Shown here: piece by piece, positions 14,401-26,400 of the stretch | Numbering within the stretch: position 1 is the stretch's first letter | How the letters are laid out: each line of letters begins with the position of its first letter | From: Arion vulgaris | Taxonomy: Eukaryota; Mollusca; Gastropoda; Stylommatophora; Arionidae | Direction: 5' to 3' | DNA: 64,000 nt | Assembly: GCA_020796225.1 (NCBI GenBank) | Contig: CM036775.1 | Coordinates: 4,351,393-4,415,392 of the forward strand | Translations under genes and position numbers: made by a program | The notes under the pieces: generated by a model | The model's database searches: none | The model's input: only the letters and a program-made list of their open reading frames with translations | What the model was told of the DNA's origin: nothing

Positions 14401-17400
14401 CTGTCATACACCCAGTTCCCTATATACCTGTCATACACCCAGTTCCCCATATACCTGTCATACACCCAGTTCCCTATATACCTGTCACTGTCAGTTCCCT
14501 ATATACCTGTCATACACCCAGTTCCCTATATACCTGTCATACACCCAGTTCCCTATATACCTGTCATACACCCAGTTCCCTATATACCTGTCATACACCC
14601 AGTTCCCCATATACCTGTCATACACCCAGTTCCCTATATACCTGTCATACACCCAGTTCCCTATATACCTGTCATACACCCAGTTCCCTATATACCTGTC
14701 ATACACCCAGTTCCCTATATACCTGTCATACATCCAGTTCCCATATACCTGTCATACACCCAGTTCCCTATATACCTGTCATACACCCAGTTCCCTATAT
14801 ACCTGTCATACATCCAGTTCCCTATATACCTGTCATACACCCAGTTCCCTATATACCTGTCATACACCCAGTTCCCCATATACCTGTCATACACCCAGTT
14901 CTCCATATACCTGTCATACACCCAGTTCCCTATATACCTGTCACTGTCAGTTCTCCATATACCTGTCACACACCCAGTTCCCTATATACCTGTCATACAT
15001 CCAGTTCCCTATATACCTGTCATACACCCAGTTCTCTATATACCTGTCATACACCCAGTTCCCTATATACCTGCCCAACCTAGTTCCCCACATACCTGTC
15101 ACACATCCAGCCCTCCATAATAATATAATAGCCGTCCATCGCAAGCGATGATGACAACAATATCAGACGTGTACTGTTGCACCTCTCTGGTGTGTGCGGA
15201 GGTGACTGTAGAGTCAATCCTAGAACAGAATCCCCGACCACAGGTGGGGCATACATGATCAAGGTTAGACATGTGCGTGTTGTGTGCTCTGTCTTTTTGC
15301 GCTGCTCGTTTTCTCTGTGACTCAACAATACGATGATTCTCAGCCATTCGGGTTCCTCTTTGTTGTTACAGCGCCACATTTGGCGATCTTGCGCAAGGGA
15401 TTCCCAGCACGTATTGTCTATATCGAGCATTTCAGAGACACTTTAAGAGTGTCTTTAAAGCGTTTTCTGTCCACCAGCTAAACGTCTGCCCCCTTCAAGC
15501 TCGCCATACATCAACTGTTTTGGGATGTGTTTATCAGGCATTCGAGCAACGTGACCGACCCATCTCAGTTGGGCCTTCTGCAACAGGGTGTTGACGCTTG
15601 GGATCTTTGCTCTTGTGAGGACTTCGCTGTCTGGAATTTTGTCCTGCCAAAAAAAAAAAAAAAAAAAAAAATTCCTCTCAGCCCTCCATATACTTGTCAC
15701 ACACCCAGTTTCCCATATACCTGTCGCACATCCAGCCCCCATATACCTGTCACACATCCAGCCCCCATTTACCTGTCACACCCACAGTTCTCCATATACC
15801 TGTCACACACCCAGTTCCCCAAATATCTGTCACACCCACAGTTCCCCATTAACCTGTCACACACCCAGTTCCCCATATACCTGCTGACAAGGAATCACAT
15901 GATTTGGTGACATGTCTGCATCTTTGACATCTTTCTGCAATGCTTGAGTCAGCTCATCCAAAACCTTCACCCCATGAAGCTTAATGATGTGGTTCGAATC
16001 CCCAAGGCATGTTTGAACCAAGTTCTTCAGAAGAGGGAAGCTTTGTCTGCCAAATGGTATATCATAAATAAAACATGTGGTATGTTAGGTCTAAAACATG
16101 TGATATGTTAGGTCTAAAACACGTGATATGTTAAGTCTAAAACATGTGGTATGTTAGGTCTAAAACATGTGATATGTTAGGTCTAAAACATGTGGTATGT
16201 TAGGTCTAAAACATGTGATATGTTAGGTCTAAAACATGTGATATGTTAGGTCTAAAACATGTGGTATGTTAAGTCTAAAACATGTGATATGTTAGGTCTA
16301 AAACATGTGGTATGTTAAGTCTAAAACATGTGATATGTTAGGTCTAAAACATGTGGTATGTTAAGTCTAAAACATAGTCTTAGGTCTAAAACATGTAGTA
16401 TGTTAGGTCTAAAACATGTGATATATGTTAGGTCTAAAACGTGATATGTTAGGTCTAAAACATGTAGTATGTTAGGTCTAAAACATGTGGTATGTTAGGT
16501 CTAAAACATGTGGTATGTTAGGTCTAAAACATGTGATATGTTAGGTCTAAAACATGTGATATGTTAGGTCTAAAACATGTGATATGTTAGGTCTAAAACA
16601 TGTGGTATGTTAAGTCTAAAACATGTGATATGTTAGGTCTAAAACATGTGATATGTTAGGTCTAAAACATGTGGTATGTTAGGTCTAAAACATGTGATAT
16701 GTTAGGTCTAAAACACGTGATATGTTAGGTCTAAAACATGTGGTATGTTAGGTCTAAAACATGTGATATGTTAGGTCTAAAACATGTGATATGTTAGGTC
16801 TAAAACATGTGATATGTTAGGTCTAAAACATGTGGTATGTTAAGTCTAAAACATGTGATATGTTAGGTCTAAAACACGTGATATCTTCTTATTCTTTTCT
16901 CTAATCCTGTTTCCTGCAACATAGTCAGGCTAAGAATGGGCATATGCTGTGTGCGCTTCATAAACAGTGTTTTTCACTGAATCTGTTACTTCTGAAGTCC
17001 AACTTTTGCATGGACGATCTTTTGCTTGGTATCCACTGTATCGGAGTAGCCTAGCTCGTTGAGATGTTGGTAATCTGCTTATGTGGCCGAATAATTTAAT
17101 TTGTTGTTTCTTGATGAAGTTAAGTACTGATGTTGTACCTACTTTTTTCCTGATGTCTTCATTTCTCAACAGGTAAGACAGATTTTCTTCTTCTTCTTTG
17201 CGTTCATTCTTTACACCCAATTTTAAGCACTTTTTGTGATAAGTTTGATCTTTGCCAAGAACGTGTGTACGTTGCACATTGGTTTGGTAGGCTCCTAAAC
17301 GCAGACTTCTACATGTTTAGGACACGCGCATCCGATTTCAGACAAACCTCCTTAGTCGCCTCTTACGAAATGCGTGGCAGGTAACAGTGGTTCTATTCTT

Positions 17401-20400
17401 GACACCCCAAATTTGGGCCCGGTAACCACTCAGGCGATGACAGGTCTCAAACACATGGTAGCTCAAGAACACATTTCATGCAAAGTATACATGGTATCAT
17501 ACTCTTCTTCTCAATTGAACGCTCCATATCGACCACTCTTTGTGATCTGAATGTGATCAGAGCCTAAGAGCGATTGTACGCTGCGCCAGTTATGCACCAA
17601 CAAGTAGACCAGCATATTTCAATTCAATTTCTCCAATTCTTTTTATTTACTAGGGTAGCTTTCCTAGGCCCCTAACTTAGTCGCCTATTACGACATGCCT
17701 TGTAGGTTGCAGGGGTATTATTCTTTCCCCCCCTACTACCCCGGCAACACACAGGTGTCAAATGCATTCAACTTTCTTTCTATATCTTTAGTTATTTTGC
17801 AACTCTCGATGGTATATGTTAGGATTCATACAACATTGTAAATGAACATTCTTAATTTAATTTTAAATCTATATAACAAGCAGTTCCATATTTTATTTGG
17901 ATTTAAAAGCTGATGTTGCTATGACAATTAATAGCATAATTTCCTTTACATTGTCTATCTACGAGGGAAGTCAATAAGTAAGCCACAAAGTTATGTGAGA
18001 TGGTAGGTAAATGTAGTTGGTGTTTTCTAAAAGTGTCATTAGGTGACAGCAATATCCAACTTTATATTCCCATTCGCCAGGTGGCGCTATATGTCTCTTG
18101 CGCATGCGCAGCGCATAAACAAAATGGCGACTGTACTTACGGAGAGTACAACCAAAGAGCAACGTGCTGTTGTGCGTTTTTGTGGGCAAAAGGACTGCCT
18201 GCAAAGGACATTCATAAGGAAATGCTTCCTGTTTATTCTGACAAATGTTTGTCCGTAAACGGTGCATAGTTGGGTAGATAAATTTTCTCAAGGACGTTCT
18301 AAAATTGTCGATGAAATCCGATCTGGTCGTCCTGTTGAGATTGCAACAGAAGTATCAGTGCAACGGGTGGAGGAGATGATTAGAGGTGACAGACGAGTAA
18401 CGATAGACTCTGTAGCATCTGCAATAGGGTGCTCACATGGTTCAGCATACAGCATAATGCATGATCGATTGAAATTTAAGAAAGTGTGCTCAAGGTGGAT
18501 ACCCAGACAATTGAAAGAGGAACACAAAATGAACCGATTTGGCCTGTCCTTACATCATCTCTGTTGATACGAAGATGAAGGAGAAGACATGCTGAACAGG
18601 ATTGTTACTGGGCATGAATCATGGGTGCATCACTACCAGCCCGAATCAAAGTGTGCTTCAATGCAGTGGAAACATCCTTCTTAACTTTGTGTCCAAAATT
18701 CAAGGTTACGCCATCAGCAGGGAAGGTTATGTTGACGGTGTTCTGGGATTGTCTGGGAGTGCTTTTAACCAATTTCAAGAAGAAAGGTGACAATGTGAAT
18801 TCCGAATTGTACTGTGAAGTTATATCGATGCTTCATGATGCAATTCGAAAAAAACGTTCAGGGTTGCTGACTAGAGGAGTATTGCTTCTTCATGACAATG
18901 CCAGACCACATACGGCTCGATTAACTCAGGAGAAAATTAACCAACTAAGGTGAGAAGTTCTGGAACATCCACCTTACAGTCCCGACTTAGCCCCTAGCGA
19001 TTTCCACCTCTTTGGTCCACTGAAAACCCACCTTGGCTGGAGACATTTCGTGAATGACGCCGAAGTTGAATGTGAAGTGAAACGTGGTTTAGAAAACAGA
19101 GCCCGCAGTTCTATGCAGCCGGTTTGGGAGGATTGATAAAACGATGGGATAAGTGCATCAATGTTGGTGGAAATTATGTTGAGAAATAAAGGACAATGTA
19201 TGTATAAAAATAAACTGGTTTCAAGTTGTTATCATGTTTAGTTATTTTCTACAGCCATTTGTGGCTTACTTATTAACTTCCCCTCGTATCTATTGTCTAT
19301 TCCCAGGTGGATGATGGAATTGGTTGTGCACTCTTGCCGTTAAGCATAGGGATGGGAGCTTTAATTTGCGTTCTAGGGCTAGATGAGTCGCCTTTGTTGT
19401 GTTGTATCCGTGTTTATGTAGTGTGGTCTTGATATTGTCCATCCATTTTTTCTTATCTTCCTTAGCTCTAGTACCCGATCTCTTGTTATTGTATGCTGTT
19501 ATTGGTGGTTGGTTGTATTTCATTCTCGTTAAATATCCAAACCACTGCATTTGTTATCTTTCTTTTACATGTTCAACTTAAACATAGGATGTACGTTTTA
19601 TTGTCCATCTCCGATAGGACTAGAAACTCAATCTCACCAACACTGAGATCAGAGATCTCTGGAAAAATAGTCTGATCTCTTCACGTCAGAAGTGAACTGA
19701 CTACATTTGAAGAAAGTAAAGTAAAAGTAAAGGAACCCTTTCATACCTTGTGGCATATAGGTCAATACAGTGTTAGGCCTGTATTTTTCATTGACCGTCA
19801 GCACACGATGGGTGATGTGGTCAGCATCACGCCCGCGCCTTTACTTTCCCAGAGCATGTCTGGTACCCAGTTGAGGCTGTGTCGACCTGAGAGCCGCCGT
19901 GGTCGGGAAAAATTCCACGTGCATTGGGAGCTGAACCCAGACCACCAGCCTTGAGAAGCGAGTTCACTAACAACTACGCTACAGCGGCTCTCATTTGAAG
20001 AAAGAGGCGAGCTTAATAGCTCAACGCCACACAGATTGTTTTGGAACCAGCAAAGAATGAGGAGTAAAGGAAGGCCTAGAAATACCTGGAGAAGAGAGCG
20101 CGATACATTAAAAGGATAGGCAAGACATGGAAAGAATTGAAAGGGATGGCAGGAGAGAGGAATAAGTTTGTTGAAGAGCTGTGCTCCATTTTGGTTATTG
20201 GTTACTAAACTGACGTCATTGCACTCCGGTAGACCCATAGGTGCTCAGTCTCCCCAACAGATATCGAAGAGTATGCATACTGATGGTTCCCGTAGCTCGC
20301 TGATTAAACACACCTCTCACTCTGCCTCTCAGGCATCCTGTTCAACTTGTACAACTCCAAACTGCCTAAATCGCTTGATCGATTCAACATCGATTTTAGT

Positions 20401-23400
20401 GTCCTCATCCAACAGACGGTCGCAAGAGACCGAAGAACATTCCCCTTATCCATCTTCAACTCCCCAACAATCGAAGCTGTTGATGCAAGCCTGTCCGCTC
20501 TCTCATTACCGTAAACCCCCGCATGCCCAGGACAGTATATCTCCGTAAGCCTCTGGAGGTTAGAAACTTCTATAGATGACATCCACTCATACGGAAACCT
20601 GCCCTTCTGGATCTTGAGAAGCATCGACTGAGAGTCAGATACAACAGCCCCAGTAAATGAAGTCCCAGAGATCCAATGAAGGGCAGCAGTAATGGCCTCA
20701 ACCTCCATCCTCATACTAGAAGTAGTTGTCCTGTATGTCCCACTTCGCTCTGCAACATTGGGAGTTGAAAGGTGAAAAACAAGACACATTTGCTCTTACC
20801 GTATGACAGGAAAGTAATTCCGAAGCAGGTTACTCATGACCTGAAGTGCTTCCAGTCTGACAGGCAGAGGCTCATATTTCTGAAGCGAATCCAATCTCAA
20901 TTGGTTATCTTCATTGGAAAAATCTGGTTTAAAATGGAAATTTGTGATAATGAAAGTGGTGAAACATGTAAAAACAAAATACTATAGCTTTAAATAATAA
21001 TAATTCCTCTCGCATCTATATGTACATAGGGCCTGCAAGTAATTTCTCAATACCGCTCAATCCTGGGCAACTCGCTTAATCTCATCCATGGAACTGAGAC
21101 CAATATTTCCTGCCTCTCTCAGCAAAGTTCATTTCAGGGTCTCCTTAGGTTGACTTCTCTTTCTTGAACACTTTGCATCCCACTTCAATGCCTGCTTTGA
21201 TATTCGTTGATCATTTATCCTCAAGGTGTGTCCAACATATCTCCATCTTCTCTTTCTTATAACAGTTGTTATTAGTGGTTGACCAGACATGTCTCTGATT
21301 TCATCACCTCTCCTGAATTCGTTCCATTTTATATTCATTATTTTTCGCAGACATCTATTTTCAAATGCATTCAACTTGCTTTCTATATCTTTAGTCATTT
21401 TCCAACTCTCGCTGGCATATGTTAGGATTGATACAACATTTGAATTGAAAATTCGTAATTTAGTTTTAATACTATATAACTTGCAGTTCCATATTTTATT
21501 TAGACTTTTAAAAGCTGATGTTGCTTTGACAATTCGTATCAATAATTTCTTTTTTAACATTTCCTGTGAAATCAAAATTGTTAGCTAAATATGTGAACTG
21601 CTCTGTTATTTTTATCATTTTAGATTCCAGGGTGATATCTGCATTACGTGCCATAGGTGTCTTCATTATATTTGTTTTTTCATAGCTTATCTGCAGTCCA
21701 ACTTTGATGCTATAGATGACAAGTTGTCTGTTTGTTTCTTTGTTATATCTTGGTTGTTTCTACTTAACAAGGCAATATCATCTGCAAAATCCAAATCTTC
21801 TAGTTGACTATTACTGTAGTTTTACAAAGTACAAAAACAATACACACAGCGCTTGATAAATAGCTTTTATCAGCACAGATACACCAGAGGTAAGAATTTC
21901 ACCTTAACGTGACATCGCCAGTGGTCACGTGCCCAAATTAGGAAAGAATGAACCACTGTACCTGCCACGATGTCGAGAGGAATGAGGTTTGTGGCTAGCT
22001 ACCCACTCTGTAAAATCACTAGATAGCTACAGAAACTACAAACCAGGAAAATTCATAGCTTGCACAAGAAGAAGGACCTCCAAGGAGGACTCATAGCAAG
22101 AAAATAAGGAGACGGTGGAGAGATCTGTAAAGATCCTTGATAGGTGGACTTGGAAGGTCTTGCTTGGACCATGCCTCCTAGGGCGCAAGGGTGAAGACAA
22201 GAAACGGCAGACATATAAATATCTCTGGCCTAAATAACTATGATAGGACTGAAGGTCTTTGTCAACCGACGTATCTCGAAACGAGAAAACGCATAATGGC
22301 AGCACATTAAATAAGGAGATGTACTTAATAGACCCAAGGCAGATTTCAAGACGCCGGAAACCAGGACAACAAATGCCGACAGTAGGTTCGAATGGCCTAT
22401 GCTCCCTAGGGCAAGGGCAAGGCAGAGCTATCAACTACTCTATGCAGTCCTGCCCGAACGGCCCTAAAATGAAAATAAATGTGAAAAACTAGGAAGGGAA
22501 AAAAAAGAAGATAAAACAATAACAATCAAATATATCATCATCAAGGTGCGTATCCTTTATAGGACGTTGCTCTCTTTGCAGCACATCTGAAATTCACTGT
22601 CTCTAGCCAGTTCACCCACTTTGTCAATGGTCATATTCATGGTTTCTTTAATATCTTGTAGCCATCTTCTTCTTGGTCTGCCTCTGGTCCTGGGATCCTG
22701 CCCTCTAATTTGTTCTCTCCAGGCCATCGTGATGCTTGATGTGACCAAAGTATGTAATTTTTCTGTATAGTATGTTGTTTATCAGCCAATTCTCTTTAAC
22801 ATTTAGTTCTTTCAGGACGTGTGTTCTTTCTTTTTCTGTCCATGGTATTCGTAGGATCTTTCTGTAGCATTTACCTAATATATCAAATATATACATAGTG
22901 TATATATACATTTAACGTAAAAACATAGAATATGGAGCATGAGAAGAGATAGTATTAAGAAGCATAGGAATGTAGTGCGTAGAGTCCATCGTAAGCTCCC
23001 AATTGGTCAGTTCCATTGAAAATGAGTGGCTATAGGGCTCACAGAGCATTTGTGTATTTTTTTCCGACCCAGAAGGACTTGAGCTGTTCAGCTCTTCAGC
23101 TCGGTGCCATGGACATCGTAATCCTTCGGTTCGGTGCCACGAACACCATAAATCTGGGGAATCTGTGGCTTTTTCTGCAATCTCGTGGAATTGAACCCGC
23201 ACACACAGAGGGATAGTCACCCGTAGTCCAACGCGCTACGAACACGCTGGGCAGACGGGTGAGCAGCATTTGTGTATATAACTTAAGTGTTGGGCAACGC
23301 CCTTAGCTTTTTGAAAGTGATGTAACCTGCTATCTTGCAGGTTGGCTGGGGATAGTCAAAGGCTAATGGAGAGCGAACCCAGTAAACGCTGGCTGAAACT

Positions 23401-26400
23401 GGACACATCACCGAAGGATAAGCACTAGAGCTCCAAATGGCGCTGAATGATGTGACGTAAGAAAACGTTCTTGGCAAAGGCTGTTTATATATCACAATAA
23501 GAATGATCAAAATGACCAAAAAAGAATGAGAGGGAGAGAGAAAGTGATGTGAGCCAGGAAATATAAAGAGGTGAAGGCTAAAAAGAAAATGGGTGCAAAA
23601 TGTGATAGTCAAATTGCAAACAGATGAGTCAGATGCAGGGGGCACCTGGCATTTAAAAGATATTTAGGAGATTTGATTTAGCATCATCATGTGCCAGGTC
23701 GGCTGGCATCAGTTATCAGAGGAATATCCTCATATCACTCTGGACATGTCCATAGGTGCTCCGATCTACACCTCAACAAAATCCAGTGGCCCAACACGCC
23801 AGTTCTTCTTCTTCTTCTGCATTCTCACCAGATTGGGATTTCGGATTCTCTAATAAAGGCAGCCGTCTGCCTCAGATTATCAGCCACGCCATACAGTTTG
23901 TCTTGGACGCTGGTGTAAGTGGGCCACTTCTTTCTTCTCAAGTCTACATACTAGGCACAGCGTCATATTTGCATTGAGATACCGCTCTTTTAGTAATTTG
24001 CACTACTTTTTCAGCGCAGTCCGTGACGGTAAATAAATTTAACACAAGTCAGCCATTGTGTTTTTTCGATCGAATCGATGAAACAGCGTATAAACAATTG
24101 CTTCATATGAAATATGTGTCATTCATATAGTAAAACCGATTGTTCTACGTGTAACTGTAACATATTCTACAGATCTGGAAAATTCTATGATTATATGTTA
24201 AGTAGAAGCTATTTTGAACGAAATTTTTTCGATGGTCACTACCATTATTTTTGAACCTTGAAAATTTCGCTTGGGTACTACCCATAAACATCTATTACGT
24301 GAAACGACATTTATTAACTTCTCTTACTCATAAATTTTCATTACAGAAACATTTTCTCTCTTTAAGGGCAACTTTACGTCTGCATCACAATAACCTACCA
24401 GACTTACCATTTCTCTGTGCTACGAAGCCGGTTTGCTTTTGACGTCCATAACAACCGCTGCAGTTTGCGATCTTCTCGTGAATTCTTTTCGTCATTTTAC
24501 TTGTGTCAACGATATCTAGCAATGCTAAATACAAATTTATAATTTTCTTTATATTTCAAACATTATTTATGCCTTTCAGTTGACTTTTGTATCGAGTATC
24601 AACTGTAATATTAAATATTCCACACTAGATCTAGCTGTCCAAAGTGAACCATTCGTCAGCTATAGACGGCAATAATGACTGGACGGATCTTTATCGTACA
24701 CTATTCAGATTTACTTGAGAAGTCTCATATTATTGTATTGTGATTTCAGAATTTAAAATAACTAGTGAATCATTTCAGTATTCTGTTAATTGTCTTTCTT
24801 AATTATAGGCATTTCATGTTTAAAAGTTGTGCCATTTAAATTGCACTCATTGCTTAGCTGCAATCAGCTGCAATGAAGCTTTGTGACAAAATATAGTCTA
24901 GTAGCAATTTCAAATGTAACTATTGCAAGATCATCTACGTTTTTGTTTTTATGTAAACTTCTTCTGTGACTTTTAATTTGTTAGTGGTTGAACTAAATGT
25001 GATAATTAGTGATGAAATACTGCATCATGTCTTCTATATGAACATACATTGAACAAGCACATTTTATGTCATTGAAAGTTTTGTGTAGGACCTGAGCTTT
25101 GAGTAAAATTGATTAATCAAAGGTACAGTAAACACAATGATACAGCAAATCAGATCTTTGTATAAATCCTAATTTCTATATAGTTGAAGTACAGGTAAAT
25201 GATTTACCAGTGTGTTTTCATTATTGTCAAAAACTGTCTTGATTGTTTTAAAAATGTATTGACTACTAGATCAACAATTTCATTGAATAATATCCTTTCT
25301 AATTTTCCCATGCATTGACCTTAGTCTTGCAATGATGGTCAAGCTTTAACACTTTCTGAGTAAATTATTCACACAACCTCTATCTCCAGTTTTTAAAATA
25401 AAGTAATAAATATATTTAATGTTATTGCAAAGTTGAAGCCAGTTGCATGGGAGATCATAGTGAATATTATTATTGAAACTGTTGATCTAGTGCTCATTAT
25501 ATGTTCCACACAACCAAAACAATTTAGAAAATAATAAAAGCATATTGGTAAATTATTCACTCTAGCATCAGAGGTTAATTTTTGTATTCATATATATTTC
25601 TTGATTTATCTGCAATATGTTGTGCTGTTCTGAGTGACTCTTTGAATAGTGTGAGTTTTATATATTTACTTATGTATGCACATCTCACATACAAACATGC
25701 TGGATACTTATTTGGTAAATCATTTATATATGTTGAGTAAATATAAATGATCACATTTAGTTCAACCACTAACAAATTGAAAGTCACAGAAGAAGTTTAC
25801 ATAAAAAGAAAACGTAGATGATCTTGCAATAGTTACATTTGAAATTGCTACTAGACTATATTTTGTCACAAAGCTTCATTGCAGCTAAGCAATGAGTGCA
25901 ATTTAAATGGCACAACTTTTAAACATGAAATGCCTATAATTAAGAAAGACAATTAACAGAATACTGAAATGATTCACTAGTTATTTTAATTCTGAAATCA
26001 CAATACAATAATATGAGACTTCTCAAGTAAATCTGAATAGTGTACGATAAAGATCCGTCCAGTCATTATTGCCGTCTATCGCTGACGAATGGTTCACTTT
26101 GGACAGCTAGATCTAGTGTGGGATATTTAATATTACGGTTGATACTCGATACAAAAGTCAACTGAAAGGCATAAATAATGTTTGAAATATAAAAAGAAAA
26201 TTATAAATTTGTATTTAGCATTGCTAGATATCGTTGACACAAGTAAAATGACGAAAAGAATTCACGAGAAGATCGCAAACTGCAGCGGTTGTTATGGACG
26301 TCAAAAGCAAACCGGCTTCATAGCACAGAGAAATGGTAAGTCTGGTAGGTTATTGACACGGTGCAGACGTAAAGTTGCCCTTAGAAGAGAGAAAATGTTT

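Noticed and set aside
13485..14969. Minus-strand frames encoding repeats of NWVYDRYIG
   Set aside because: Same 27-bp array; periodic artefact with no independent evidence of translation.
12942..15151. Three overlapping plus-strand open frames of ~710-726 codons (repeating Tyr/Thr/Pro/Cys-rich peptides)
   Set aside because: All three frames of one strand are open because the 27-bp unit is a multiple of three and lacks stops. Low complexity, inside an intron of a minus-strand gene, no start context or homology.
16068..16884. CRISPR array or telomere-like (TTAGG) repeat
   Set aside because: Units are contiguous with no unique spacers, and TTAGG is only part of a 23-bp unit. It is a minisatellite in a eukaryotic intron.
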